Positions 29,987-40,664 are shown, counted from the first letter of the stretch. The stretch: 53,459 bases of DNA from Cytidiella melzeri (GCA_022592445.1 JABYQR010000307.1:1-53459), one strand, 5' to 3'. Notes: generated by a model from the sequence alone, not told the origin. Numbers and translations are program-made.

Positions 29987-31345
29987 ATGAGTCACAAGCG
30001 ACCGAGGCCAACAAGCGACAGTGAAAACAAGCCTTGCAAGCGTACTCAGCCTGTACTTGCGCAAGCCTGCACTTCAGATGGAGATATCCGTCGACTCCTC
30101 CGCCTCTTGGACTTTACCACCCAAAACACCTCTGCAGACATCCTCTCCCAGTTCTCTGCGATTGCAGAGATACTTTTGCACCAGGTACACCTACGAGTGA
30201 CTTCAGCAGGGTCCCAAAATGCGAGTACTCGAAGAGAGGTTGATGGAACGACTACAGATTACGAACTTCTTGAGATCGAGTTTTATCTATGGAAAGCTGG
30301 TAGTCACGAGGATCCTTTTACGCACGGCAGCGAAGAGCAACAGCACAGCGGGAATTGGTATGTTATCCTCCTCATATCTATGCTGGGATTGAGGAGAGCT
30401 GTACATAGGTATTTTCACCGCGCTCCTACTCGTACGGCAGGGCCTCCTCAGCAGAAAACTGCTACCGCTGCTGGTGGTTATAGAGGTGGCACCCGGAAAG
30501 GGCTCGACCTCACCTTCGGGGCACCGATCGCCCCGACGACAGTTGCATCTCGTTATTTTCCAACTTTACCCAGCAACACTGCTGAGAAGAATGCAAGCAC
30601 TCCGAGAGTACCTGCCGTGGACATCATTCGTGGCGGCATTCTCCTTCGTACGATGCGCAACATATCGAGCAGGAAAACTATCTCCGGCCCTTCCCTCCTC
30701 GTCGACGAGATCCTGCGCGTCAGCGAGTCACCCACCGTAGCCATCCTCGTGAACGACAAATGGGCTGGTGAAACTACCGCTACCGCATGGTCATCGCAGT
30801 CTCCCACTCGAACGTCCTTGCGCCTAGTACCGAATCGTCACGATCCATCTTCAGGTTCTCCCACTGGTACTAGTAGTACATCTCAACCCCGAATATACAG
30901 TTCGCCTCGCATCGGCCTCGACTTGTCTCACTCTAGCATTCCGCTGCCTACTACGACATCCACGGATACAGACACAGAGCAACAAATCCTCCTCCGTCAC
31001 CCTCGCGTCTGCTTCATCGGTCGCCCGTACCGGTACTTTGTCCATCCAGAGCTGCTGCTAATAGCCAACGGCCGTGGACATACCTTCCTCGGGGTGTACC
31101 GCTCTCTCTCCACCACCGCCACTTATGGAACGCGCTCTGAAGAAGAAGAGGTACACATACACAGCCAGCTCGTCAAGCTCACGGCGCTCAAACTTCCTGC
31201 GGTCGAGAAGTATCTTCGGGAGTACCTGACGGGATTGAGGGAAGGGAGCGTCGAGGCGTTCGTTGGGCCAAAGGGCAAAGGAGCGGGGTCGGCGCCGAAG
31301 ACTGCGTTGCGAATGTTTGGTGCCCTGTGTGGAAGCCAAGATTAG
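29987..31345 (+). CDS. conserved fungal protein of unknown function
   Basis: A single 452-codon frame with ATG in a fungal-type context. The N-terminus is basic (MSHKRPRPTSDSENKPCKR). Conserved-looking blocks follow: DYELLEIEFYLWKAGSHED, PFTHGSEEQQHSGNW, YFHRAP, GGYRGGTRKGLDLTFGAP, GGILLRTMRNISSRKTI, GPSLLVDEILR, LVNDKWAG and RPYRYFVHPELLLIANGRGH. They are separated by Ser/Thr-rich variable loops. The blocks with invariant-looking His, Asp, Glu and Arg suggest an enzyme, possibly one acting on nucleic acid, but this is inference. I recall similar unnamed proteins in other fungi. No membrane segment, no signal peptide, no intron needed. Confidence 0.75.
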   Translation: MSHKRPRPTSDSENKPCKRTQPVLAQACTSDGDIRRLLRLLDFTTQNTSADILSQFSAIAEILLHQVHLRVTSAGSQNASTRREVDGTTTDYELLEIEFYLWKAGSHEDPFTHGSEEQQHSGNWYVILLISMLGLRRAVHRYFHRAPTRTAGPPQQKTATAAGGYRGGTRKGLDLTFGAPIAPTTVASRYFPTLPSNTAEKNASTPRVPAVDIIRGGILLRTMRNISSRKTISGPSLLVDEILRVSESPTVAILVNDKWAGETTATAWSSQSPTRTSLRLVPNRHDPSSGSPTGTSSTSQPRIYSSPRIGLDLSHSSIPLPTTTSTDTDTEQQILLRHPRVCFIGRPYRYFVHPELLLIANGRGHTFLGVYRSLSTTATYGTRSEEEEVHIHSQLVKLTALKLPAVEKYLREYLTGLREGSVEAFVGPKGKGAGSAPKTALRMFGALCGSQD

Positions 31346-31787
31346 GTGCTGACAGTCTGCTGTTTGGCGGCGAATGTGCAGTACATTTTTGATCATCACC
31401 ATCATCAACATCATCATCTCAATTACACGGGTCACACTGCACGTTAGCCCTGAATTCCCATCGTGGATATCGCGTGTATATTAGTGATATCCATCCGATA
31501 TCCACCCTATATCCATTCACACTTATTTCCATGCAATAAAAATGTAATATCCATATAAGCGCCCATAACTATAATCCAGACCTGCAAGGAGCGCCCGTCG
31601 GCAGTACTCGTAAGCACGATTATATCCTGCGGCCGACTCATCAGCAATTGGCGCATCAGGAGCGTCCAAATCGAGCAGGTGTCGGCCGCTTCTGATTACA
31701 TAACACTTCGGTGATGGCAACTGAACTGGATGGCGCAGCTGAGAACAACGGCTGCATTGCTTTCAACATCGCACCAAGACACTCACA
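31346..31787. other. intergenic region with ATC-type microsatellite
   Basis: A short ATC/ATCA run lies at 31391-31418, and a stretch around 31460-31515 repeats GATATCCA several times. A minus-strand frame 31720-31523 has no support. Confidence 0.45.
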
Positions 31788-32042
31788 ATGTCAGAAGCAC
31801 CACTGGAATCTCGGCTCGCTTGGAACAAGGTCGAGCCAGTCATTCAGGGCGATCCGGACTCGCACGCTGCCCTTAAGCAAGTGATTTTGTTGGCGGAATC
31901 TTTCGTCGCGCTCAAAGACGGCTTCAATGGCGACGATAACATGTCCGCCAACATTGTCAATTTCGCCTGCACGGTAGAGATGTGTACTAACGTGCAGTGT
32001 CAGACGTTGCCGTGCACGGTGACAGAGCCGCGAGCTTCATAG
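31788..32042 (+). CDS. small hypothetical protein
   Basis: Frame of 84 codons starting MSEAPLESRLAWNKVEPVIQ, with a helical middle (HAALKQVILLAESFVALKDG). The last ~25 codons look non-coding, and a CTAAC-branch-like site plus CAG near 31989-31998 suggests an intron, so the true C-terminus is probably elsewhere. No family recognised. Confidence 0.3.
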   Translation: MSEAPLESRLAWNKVEPVIQGDPDSHAALKQVILLAESFVALKDGFNGDDNMSANIVNFACTVEMCTNVQCQTLPCTVTEPRAS

Positions 32043-32307
32043 CGAATCCCGCCAAGGTATGTGCTGTACATGCTGTACCAATCTTCAGGCTCTTTTCTTC
32101 AGTGCTGCTTGGCTCAAAGCAAGGAACAAGCGGCTGAGGTAAGCAAGTGCTTACTAAGCAAGCGGCGGGATGCGTGATGAGGCAAAACGCCCTTGAATTA
32201 TCTCTCTCGAGTTCGTGTTTGCCACCATCACGCATCCACCCACTCCTACTCGTCCCTTCGGAAAAATCTTGCAATCTCTTCTACCTCGAGGCTATTCTTC
32301 ACTTATT

Positions 32308-32545
32308 ATGGTTGAAAGTATGCCAGTAGGGATTGGTGGAAATAACGTGGACGGTTTTGGAAATGGGGTCTCTGTCGTGGAACTAGAGGTGAGGATGGCG
32401 CGCAACGAAGACAGGGCAATGAGGCGTTTGAGGGGAGATGAGGACGTGTCGGAAGACAGGGACCTCGGTGGCCACGGTTCCTCTCACCCTCCCTCGAGGG
32501 ATCCAAGCGCTGCGCCGCGTTCGCCGCCTGCGGGAAGTCTGGGGA
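32308..32545 (+). pseudogene. 5' part of a reading frame interrupted by gypsy-2
   Basis: Starts MVESMPVGIGGNNVDGFGNG, continues with an Arg/Asp-rich segment (VRMARNEDRAMRRLRGDED) and runs into the target site GGGGA. Removing gypsy-2 and one GGGGA joins it in frame to 40670-41358. Family not recognised. Confidence 0.45.
32541..32545 (+). repeat. target-site duplication of gypsy-2, left
   Basis: GGGGA directly before the LTR start, identical to 40665-40669. Confidence 0.85.
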
Positions 32546-33304
32546 TGTCATGGATGGCCTGACTAGCCCTTAATTCTCGCAATTTACCTCTTGTTTTTAT
32601 CTATAAAACTCCGGGCTGCAGCTTAGTTGCAACCTTCTCTGCACAAACTCCCTTTTCACGTCTATTAAGCGCCTGTATCACGTGGCTTAGACGCTCCACA
32701 CGGTCACATTACTTGCTACTACGTCACACTGGCATGTGACTTAGCTTAAGTAAGACCACATGGCTACAACCACATGGCTCAGCCCATAGCTGGGGTTTGA
32801 TGTCATAAATGACGTCCACATGGACTCCTTTTGTTCTTTCCTTATTGTTCTCTTTATGGAAGGATGTTCTCACAGGTGTGGGAATGGAATACAATAGTTG
32901 GTCTTCTTTTAGATAGATTCTCTCACAGGTAGAGTTCTTGGCAAGGTCTAGACAATAGCTATTGTTCTCCTTTAGGTAGTTCTTTTGTTCTTCGTTCACA
33001 CGGCTTCTTGCAAAGCCTGCCCTCAACATGATCTGTGCGCAGGTCCCTGAAGTCTATATATACTGCTGCATGTACGCTACTAGCCCCCCATCTCGACCTC
33101 TTGGTCTTTACTGGGCTAGGTAAGCAAACCCCCTCTGTACTACATAGCTGGTAGTACCCAATACTAACTTGGTCTTTACTGGGCTAGACATCTGTATAAG
33201 ATTTATAGCTGGTGAGAGTATTGTGCTTCACGCCTACCACCACCACTTCGTCGTCATCCACTTCGTGTCCCTGTCTGCCGCGTCGAACCCTTGTCTCCGC
33301 GTCA
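32546..33304 (+). repeat. 5' LTR of gypsy-2 (759 bp)
   Basis: TGTCATGGATGG ... TCTCCGCGTCA. TATA box TATATATA at 33055-33062, followed by CTAGCCCCC and repeated GGTCTTTACTGGGCTAG motifs. Sequence after 33304 (TTAGGTCGAGATCG) does not start TGG, so the primer site is not a standard tRNA site; self-priming is possible. Confidence 0.9.
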
Positions 33305-33414
33305 TTAGGTCGAGATCGTTGTGTAAACCCTGGGTCCCCCGCTCCCACCGTTTTAAAAAGTTTATTCCTGTTTGACGAGTACGTCTCCGGTCTCCTCATA
33401 CCGTTGAGCTACAC

Positions 33415-34179
33415 TTGCGTCGTCCGTTTCTACCCCCTGCGCATTGTTTAGTGCCTAAAGACACGCGCCCCCGTTTCTCTAAGACCCTCCCTACCACTGA
33501 GCCTCAGCTCAAGAGGTGTCTCCCTCCATCTTTCCTCGATGCTCTCGCTGACAAGCGTAAGAGTGGTCAACCTCATCGTTGGTCTGATAAAGACCTGGTC
33601 AACGTCGCCAAGTACGTATCCAAGAAGCTGCCTGTCAAAGGCATCACCCTCACCGTTCCCTCATACGAGGAAAATTGCCAACTCTGTGCCTCTGCACGAG
33701 CATACGGAGAACGAGCTGCTGAGGAGCATGACCGCACCTTAGCTGAGCAACAGACTCACAAGCCGACTCTCGCTGAGCGGCTAGCCAAGCTTCCCCCGCC
33801 CACTCCCGCCCCCGCTGCACCTAAACCGGTGTGGATAGACTTCAAGAAGCTATCACCGGTTGACCTCGTCGGCATCTTCAGGCCAAAACTCACTGCGGTT
33901 CGCACCCGCCTACAAGCTCTCACAGAACTACAAGAACTTCTCAACTGCGCAGACCCCGACCATTGTCGAGCGCTACTCCACCTCGTCAACAAGGTCAATC
34001 GTTTCCTTCACCGACTTGACGAACTCGCACCTGTCACAGCCGACCGCGAGTGGCAACTCCTAGACTGGGGTTGCAAAGCAATTGGGAAAGTTTTGTCTAA
34101 GCAGCTTTGCAAGAACTATAGCAAAGTTCTTGCGCAACTTAACGTAGTTAATAACGATAGCTACTTCGAGTGGATCTAG
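33415..34179 (+). CDS. gypsy-2 upstream frame (ORF0), helical protein before Gag
   Basis: A 254-codon open frame between the 5' LTR and Gag, without any ATG, so its true start is lost or non-canonical. It reads SFLDALADKRKSGQPHRWSD, a Cys pair (CQLCASA), a helical Glu/Gln-rich stretch (EHDRTLAEQQTHKPTLAERL), a proline hinge (PPPTPAPAAPKP), and a long helical C-terminus (LLHLVNKVNRFLHRLDELAP, then EWQLLDWGCKAIGKVL). A similar layout occurs upstream of Gag in gypsy-4 (52051-52829). It ends at TAG 34177-34179, overlapping the open part of the next frame by about 30 bp. Likely a Gag-like or accessory structural protein. Confidence 0.55.
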   Translation: MRRPFLPPAHCLVPKDTRPRFSKTLPTTEPQLKRCLPPSFLDALADKRKSGQPHRWSDKDLVNVAKYVSKKLPVKGITLTVPSYEENCQLCASARAYGERAAEEHDRTLAEQQTHKPTLAERLAKLPPPTPAPAAPKPVWIDFKKLSPVDLVGIFRPKLTAVRTRLQALTELQELLNCADPDHCRALLHLVNKVNRFLHRLDELAPVTADREWQLLDWGCKAIGKVLSKQLCKNYSKVLAQLNVVNNDSYFEWI

Positions 34180-34192
34180 ACAGTCCACAGTT

Positions 34193-34432
34193 TTGCCCAC
34201 CACATCTTCAGAAAGCTTGATTTGTGATAATTGTATCCATTTCTTCGATCCCATAACGGTCACAGACAACCACTTTCGAGCCAACAAAGGATCATTCTAC
34301 GAGTGTGAAAACCAACTGTGCCCTAATCGATTAAATCAGTTAGACCCCAATGAAGCCATCAAACACGAGTATTACACCGAGACCTACCAACCACCTTCCG
34401 AAGAAAACCGTCGTCTTATCACTAAGGAAGAC
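34193..34432 (+). CDS. gypsy-2 Cys-rich segment ahead of Gag
   Basis: In frame with Gag but upstream of its first ATG. It reads SLICDNCIHFF, then YECENQLCPNRL, four Cys that could bind zinc. An ICPNRE block is found in the leader fragment at 42242-42424, so the module is shared. It may be the C-terminus of the upstream frame reached by a frameshift, or a Gag extension. Confidence 0.45.
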
Positions 34433-35635
34433 ATGGACCAGAACCAGCAGAACACTGCTCCTGACGCCGCCCCAGCTGTCGCCGCCAACTTGAGCGGCCA
34501 GGACATTCTCAACATGTTCGGCATCCTTACACAGAGAATGGTGGACCTCACCAATCAAGTTGCTGCTCTGGCAGCTGTACAACCCACCGCAACTGCTGCT
34601 GCCACTCACGGCTCCAGGGAACGGAGCATCGTAGAAAAGCCGGTGTCATTCAAGGGAAAGACATCCTCGGAGGCAAGGCTCTTCTGTCACGCATTCATAG
34701 TCTGGGCCCAGAACCAGGGAAAAGCGTTCTTCCAACAGGACGCCCAAGGCCAGGTCCGATTGGACAACAACGGCGCGAGGATCTTCGATCCTCATAAACT
34801 CATCACAAGCGCCCTGTCCTTCATGCAGGAAGACGCTGCCGATTGGGCTCGTCCTCACATCGAGGAGCTAGCCAGCAGCAAACCAGCGTTCGGAAATAGC
34901 TGGGACACGTTTATCGAGGCCTTCAAGGCCAAATTTGAGCCTATTGACGCAGTCATGGAGGCCAAGACCAAAGTTGCCGGCATGAAGCAGGGCAACAAAA
35001 CCTTCGCCACCCACATCTCTGAGTTCCAGACTTGGGCCCCTCGCACTGGCTGGAGCCAGCAGGACCTTTTCAATTGCCTCAAGTCCAGCTTGAGCACGGA
35101 GTACTTGCAGCGTGTCTCGTACTTCCAGACCCGCGCAACCACGTATGATGCACTCAAAGACCAATGCAAGGCCGTAAACGCGCAGCTTGCTGACCTACGC
35201 AATAGCACGGGGAAGGTCATGGTGGATAGTTCCTCGGGACACGGCAAGTCCCACCAGCAAGCGTTCCGCGATCCCAATGCAATAGAAATTGACGCATCCC
35301 GCTTCTCTGCCTCTTTTGACTCGCTCTTTGCGGGTCTAGGCAAGCAGGAGATCTTCCAGAAATGGAAGAAGGAGATCAGCAAGAACTGCTTGGTTTGTGG
35401 ATCCGAGAACCATAAAAAGAGGGACTCGAAGCACCCTGATGACCCGGTCTGCAACCACTGCGGTGGCACCGGTCACTGGGGGGCAGTTTGCCTGAAACGG
35501 CTCCAAGGCGTCCCTAAGGGACAAAAGGTTGCTGCTACCTCGTCGACATCGTCGACTACTACTACAGCTAAGCAAGACGCGTCCAACAACAAGGATGCTA
35601 AGATCGCTGCGCTCAAGGACATGCTTGACATCTAA
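34433..35635 (+). CDS. gypsy-2 Gag
   Basis: The start chosen is the first ATG (MDQNQQNTAPDAAPAVAA). A helical segment (ILNMFGILTQRMVDLTNQVA) precedes the capsid-like region (VSFKGKTSSEARLFCHAF, then WDTFIEAFKAKFEPID, then EFQTWAPRTGWSQQDLFNCL). Two zinc motifs sit near the end: CLVCGSENHKKRDSKHP and the canonical knuckle CNHCGGTGHWGAVC. It ends at TAA 35633-35635. The same frame stays open for 15 more codons (QMDEMAAKINAVF) to a T6-TGA site at 35676-35683, so the TAA may be a recent nonsense change. Pol lies in the -1 frame from there. Confidence 0.8.
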   Translation: MDQNQQNTAPDAAPAVAANLSGQDILNMFGILTQRMVDLTNQVAALAAVQPTATAAATHGSRERSIVEKPVSFKGKTSSEARLFCHAFIVWAQNQGKAFFQQDAQGQVRLDNNGARIFDPHKLITSALSFMQEDAADWARPHIEELASSKPAFGNSWDTFIEAFKAKFEPIDAVMEAKTKVAGMKQGNKTFATHISEFQTWAPRTGWSQQDLFNCLKSSLSTEYLQRVSYFQTRATTYDALKDQCKAVNAQLADLRNSTGKVMVDSSSGHGKSHQQAFRDPNAIEIDASRFSASFDSLFAGLGKQEIFQKWKKEISKNCLVCGSENHKKRDSKHPDDPVCNHCGGTGHWGAVCLKRLQGVPKGQKVAATSSTSSTTTTAKQDASNNKDAKIAALKDMLDI

Positions 35636-35679
35636 AAGAAGCAAATGGATGAAATGGCAGCTAAAATCAACGCGGTTTT

Positions 35680-37816
35680 TTGAAGAGGACTCGTGACACA
35701 GCCGCAGCTGCGAGTCCCCTCAATACCCTGTCCTTGTCTCCTTCGTCGTCTACCTCGTCTTCTGCCTCGTGTACTATAGCAACTCTGTGCCCGTCATCTG
35801 TTATCTCTTCATGTACTATCTCGTCGCTAGATCGGTTATCTTCTCATTTCCATGTACATGTACTAGTCAAAGGTCTCAGTAGAAGCATCCGTGTTCCTGC
35901 TATGATTGACTCAGGAGCCACGGCTTTGTTTATCAGTCACCAGTTCGTCAAGAAGCATAAGATTATTCAGCACCCGCTCGAAAGGGTTATCTCACTGCAT
36001 AACATTGACGGAACTAAGAATAAAGCTGGCGGATTAACGCACTTTGTTCGCCTTACACTCACAGTCGGAGATCACACGGAAAAAGCAGAGTTTCTTGTCA
36101 CGGACTTAGGTCCAGAAGACGTCATTCTTGGGCTACCATGGCTCAAGCGCGTAAACCCTACCGTTAACTGGGAAAAAGGAGAAATGACAACTCCGAGCGG
36201 CTCGGAAGAATCTCCTGACGAACCTTTCCAGAAGGTTGACGGTAATCGCAAAGAACGTAGGCAGTGGGTCAAAGCCGGGATTATCCAAGACACCACTGAC
36301 GAAGTCTGGTGTATGGCCGGCTTCACCTACTCTACTAAGCTTGCTGCCGAAGCAAACGAAGCTAAAGCTCATCGCTTCTTCGAAGACATCGTTCCATCAG
36401 AGTACCATAGACACGCTAAAGTCTTTTCTGAAGAAGAGTCTAATCGGCTACCCCAGCATCAGCCCTGGGACCATTCGATTGATCTCAAACCAGACGCTCC
36501 TGAGACCATCAAATCGAAAGTTTATCCTATGCCCCTGAACGAACAAGCCGAGCTTGACAAGTTCATTCAGGAGAACCTGTCAAAAGGTTACATCACACCT
36601 TCTAAGTCTCCGATGGCTTCTCCAGTCTTCTTCATCAAAAAGAAGGACAACAAACTCCGACTTATTCAGGACTACCGCAAACTCAACGACATCACTGTGA
36701 AAAATCGCTACCCACTACTGCTTGCTACCACATTATCAACAAGCTCAAGGGTGCAAAGATCTTCACCAAGTTCAATGTTCGTTTGGGATATCACAATGTC
36801 CGAATCAAAGAAGGAGACGAGTACAAAGCGGCGTTCATTACCAACCGAGGACTCTTCGAACCTAAGGTCATGTTCTTTGGTCTCACGAACTCACCCGCTA
36901 CCTTCCAAGCTCTGATGGATAACATCTTTGCCGACCTCGTCGCCAAAGCAAGGTGGCTGTCTATCTAGATGACATCTTGATCTGGAGCAACAACCTGACA
37001 GAGCACCGCAAGGTTGTACATGAAGTCCTCGAGCGACTTCAACAGCACGATCTCTACCTTCGGCCAGAAAAGTGCGAGTTTGAGAAATCTGAGATCGAGT
37101 ACCTCGGGTTGATCATTCGCGCCGGCGAAGTAGCTATGGACCCTGTCAAAGTCCAAGCAGTTTCTACGTGGCCTACACCCAAGAACCTCAAAGAAGTTAG
37201 AGGATTCATAGGGTTTGCCAATTTCTACCGCCGCTTCATTCAGGACTTTTCAAAGCACGCATGGCCTTTACACGACCTGACTAAAAAGGACGTACCATTC
37301 GTCTGGGGTCCAGCACAGCAGACTGCCTTCACGTTGCTAAAGAAGGCTTTTACTACTAAGCCTATCTTGGCAGTCTGGGACCCTGAACTCCCTACACGTC
37401 TAGAAGTCAATGCTTCGGGCTATGCGACCGGTGGAATCATCTCCCAGAAATCGAAGGAAGATGGATTCTACCACCCTATCGCCTACCGGTCCGCATCTAT
37501 GACTGAAGCCGAGCGTAACTACGAAATCTTTGATCGGGAGATGTTAGCCATCACCGAGGCTCTCAAAGATTGGCGCCACTACCTTGAGGGGCTCAAGGAA
37601 CCGTTTGAGATCTGGACAGATCACGCGAACCTGCAGTACTGGAAAACTGCGCAACACCTCACTCGACGTCAAGCACGCTGGTCACTACTCTTGGCTGACT
37701 TCGACTTCGTGTTGGTACACAAGCCTGGCAGTACTATGATACATGCTGATCCCCTTCTTGTCTTCACTCCCACGCTGTCACGGACAAAGAAGACAACAAG
37801 GATCAGGTGGTACTAA
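35680..37816 (+). pseudogene. gypsy-2 protease, reverse transcriptase and RNase H
   Basis: Ser-rich N-terminus, then the aspartic protease (PAMIDSGATALFISHQF, with DVILGLPWLKRVNP). RT begins KGYITPSKSPMASPVFFIKK and RLIQDYRKLNDITVKNRYPL. Frame changes near 36720 and near 36945 break it; the pieces continue VMFFGLTNSPATFQALMDN and VYLDDILIWSNN (catalytic YLDD), then YLGLIIRAGEVAMDPVKVQA. RNase H follows, but its first catalytic Asp reads Asn (RLEVNASGYATGG); the later FDREMLAITEAL and WTDHANLQYW are normal. At least two frameshifts plus this change make it inactive. Confidence 0.9.
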
Positions 37817-39468
37817 AACCGGAACACTTCCAGATCCTCGCTACCAGTGCACTTGCCACTGCTTCTCCGCTCGAATCAAAGATCCAGAATGCACGGAACA
37901 AGAAGCAGAAGTCGCACAAGCTCTTGCTACCCTTCGAAAGAAGGGTCCGCGCAAACTTGTCGGCGGTTTACTCAAATGGGAAGAGAGTGACAGACTCATC
38001 TACTACAAGGGAAAACTCTATATCCCTAACAACAAAGAGCTCCGTCACGAAATTGTCAAGTCTTGCCATGACACACCCGCGGCTGGTCATCCGGGCAAAC
38101 ACGGCACCATAGAGCTAGTCTCACGACACTATTGGTGGCCAAAGATGAATGCCTTCGTCGAGACTTACGTACTAGGTTGTGATGCTGTCAACGCTACAAG
38201 TCAGCTCCACACCCTAAAGCAGTACTACAGCCTCAGGAAACTCCGGCCGGACCTGGGAACATGTCGGAGTGGATCTCATCACTCAGCTACCACCTTCAAA
38301 GGGATTTGATTCGATCGCGGTCTACGTCGACCATTACTCCGATCAAACGCACATCATCCCTACCACCACTAAGGTTAACGCTGAGGGGATTGCCGATCTA
38401 CATTACAAGAAGTATTCCGACTTCACGGCATTCCCAAGAAGGTGTTCTCTGACCGAGGACCCCAGTTTGCAGCGCGCTTCATGCGTGCGCTCTATCACCG
38501 TTAGGCATAGAACTGGTTTTACAACCGCCTATCATCCACAAGGAAATGGCAAAGTCGAACGCAAAAACCAGGATATTGAACAGTACCTGCGTCTATTCTG
38601 TCAGCAACGACAAGACGACTGGGTCGATCATCTGCCGGCGGCTGAGTTTGCACTCAACTCGCGAGTACATGCGGGTAATTCACAAACACCGTTTGAGGTC
38701 ATCTACGGATATGCCCCGACTTCACTATACCAGTCGGCAAGCGAAGCAATATCCCTTCACTCGATGAGCGCCTTGATAATATGGCTCGAGTACGCAAAGA
38801 GACCGAAGCAGCTCTTCGTCTAAGCAAAGAAAAGATGAAGCAACTTTACGAGTCTGAGAAGCGCTCTCCACGTGTCTTCCAAGTAGGGGACATGGTCTGG
38901 CTAAATGCTAAGAACGTCCAGATCCACCAGGCTACCCCTAAACTCGGTCCTCGACAACTCGGCCCGTACAAGGTCATCGAACGCATTGGCGATCTCGATT
39001 ACAAACTCGATCTACCCAGCTATCTCCAATCCACCCGTCTTCCATATCAACCGTCTAAGTCCCTGGCACGACAACGGCAAAGACGTACCTCCACCTCCTG
39101 ATCCTATCGTCATAGAAGGAGAAGAACAGTACGTCGTCGAAAAGGTGCTAGACAGCAGGCTACACGGATGTTGGAAGACATTGCAATTCCTTGTCAAATG
39201 GGAAGGGTATTCAGACGGACACAATAGCTGGGAACCAGTAGAAAACCTCGAGAATAGTCAAGAAGCAATTGACGACTTCTACAAAGCAAACCCCGGAGCG
39301 CCCCGGGTCATCAAAGCTTCACTCTTCGCGGATCTCCGCTCGCACTTTCGGGAATTCAATACCCAGACCGACCCCGCTTTCCTTCGCACGATCTATCCAT
39401 CTACATATGATCTTAGCTGGGATGAAGGCAAACACATCGGTCTGGATATCTCAAGAACATCACACTGA
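37743..39468 (+). pseudogene. gypsy-2 integrase with chromodomain
   Basis: Zinc region (AAGHPGKHGTIELVSRHYWW, then VETYVLGCD), after which the frame is lost. The core reappears as GVDLITQLPPSKGFDSIAVY-like sequence at 38269, and then as TGFTTAYHPQGNGKVERKNQ and AAEFALNSRVHAGNSQTPFE, with several frame changes. The C-terminus has FQVGDMVWLNAKNVQI and a chromodomain in a further frame (QYVVEKVLDSRL, FLVKWEGYSDGHNSWEP, DDFYKANPGAP), ending at 39468. The sister copy at 50393-49064 has fewer breaks and shows the intended order. Confidence 0.88.
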
Positions 39469-39619
39469 CGGGTAACGTCGAGTCAACGACACCAGAAGGG
39501 GAGAAACTTCCTAGCATCCTTCTGACTAGACAATCGGGGCAATTCTGCTGAATCCCTGTAGACGGGTAGAAGACCTCTATCACCACAGACAGTGATGCTT
39601 CGCGAGGACACTCGATTTT

Positions 39620-39629
39620 AGGAGGGGGG
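39620..39629 (+). other. polypurine tract of gypsy-2
   Basis: AGGAGGGGGG three bases before the 3' LTR. Confidence 0.85.
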
Positions 39630-39632
39630 TAA

Positions 39633-40664
39633 TGTCATGGATGGCCTGACTAGCCCTTAATTTTCGCAATTTACCTCTTGTTTTTATCTATAAAACTCCG
39701 GGCTGCAGCTCAGTTGCAACCTTCTCTGCACAAACTCCTTTGCACGTCTATTAAGCGCCCGTATCACGTGGCTTAGACGCTCCACACGGTCACATTACTT
39801 GCTACTACGTCACACTGGCATGTGACTTAGCTTAAGTAAGACCACATGGCTACAGACACATGGCTCAGCCCATAGCTAGGGTTTGATGTCATAGATGACG
39901 TCCACATGGACTCCTTTTGTTCTTTCCCTATTGTTCTCTTTATGGAAGGATGTTCTCACAGGTGTGGGAATGGAATACAATAGTTGGTCTCCTTTTAGAT
40001 AGATTCTCTCACGGTAGAGTTCTTGGCAAGGTCTAGACAATAGCTATTGTTCTCCTTTAGGTAGTTCTTTTGTTCTTCGTTCACACGGCTTCTTGCAAAG
40101 CCTGCCCTCAACATGGTCTGTGCGCAGGTCCCTGAAGTCTATATATACTGCTGCATGTACGCTCCTAGCCCCCCATCTCGACCTCTTGGTCTTTACTGGG
40201 CTAGGTAAGCAAACCCCTCTGTACTACATAGCTGGTAGACAGAATACTAACTTGGTCTTTACTGGGCTAGACATCTGTATAAGGTTTATAGCTGGTGAGA
40301 GTATTGAGCTTCACGCCTACCACCACCACTTCGTCGTCATCCACTTCGTGTCCCTGTTTGTCACGTTGAGCCTTGTCTCCGTGTCACAAAGCCTGCCCTC
40401 AACATGGTCTGTGCGCAGGTCCCTGAAGTCTATATATACTGCTGCATGTACGCTCCTAGCCCCCCATCTCGACCTCTTGGTCTTTACTGGGCTAGGTAAG
40501 CGACCCCCTCTTGTACTACATAGCTGGTAGTCACAATACTAACTTGGTCTTTACTGGGCTAGACATCGCTGGTAAGAGTATTGTGCTTCACACCTACCAC
40601 CACCACTTCGTCGTCATCCACTTCGTGTCCCTGTCTGCCGCGTCGAACCCTTGTCTCCGCGTCA
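39633..40664 (+). repeat. 3' LTR of gypsy-2, expanded by an internal duplication (1032 bp)
   Basis: Starts TGTCATGGATGG and ends TCTCCGCGTCA like the 5' LTR, but is 273 bp longer. A promoter-containing block is duplicated: 40096-40386 and 40387-40664 both start CAAAGCCTGCCCTCAACATG and contain the TATA box. The first copy ends TTGTCTCCGTGTCA, resembling an LTR end. Confidence 0.88.

Larger units (their letters stand above)
32546..40664 (+). mobile_element. gypsy-2: complete Ty3/gypsy chromovirus with both LTRs
   Basis: Bounded by LTRs 32546-33304 and 39633-40664 and by the 5-bp duplication GGGGA. The order inside is an upstream reading frame, Gag with two zinc knuckles, protease, reverse transcriptase, RNase H, integrase and chromodomain, then a polypurine tract. 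Pol is broken by several frameshifts. A sister copy lies inverted at 48141-50747. Confidence 0.9.

Noticed and set aside
30474..30740. 88-codon plus-strand frame and antisense 30553-30807
   Set aside because: Both are alternative frames of the 452-codon protein at 29987-31345.
32724..33029. 101-codon frame in the gypsy-2 LTR, repeated at 48414-48653
   Set aside because: It lies wholly in LTR sequence upstream of the TATA box and is interrupted differently in each copy.
34340..35644. Long minus-strand frames across gypsy-2 Gag
   Set aside because: They are mirror frames of the GC-rich Gag coding strand; the plus strand has zinc knuckles and capsid-like motifs.
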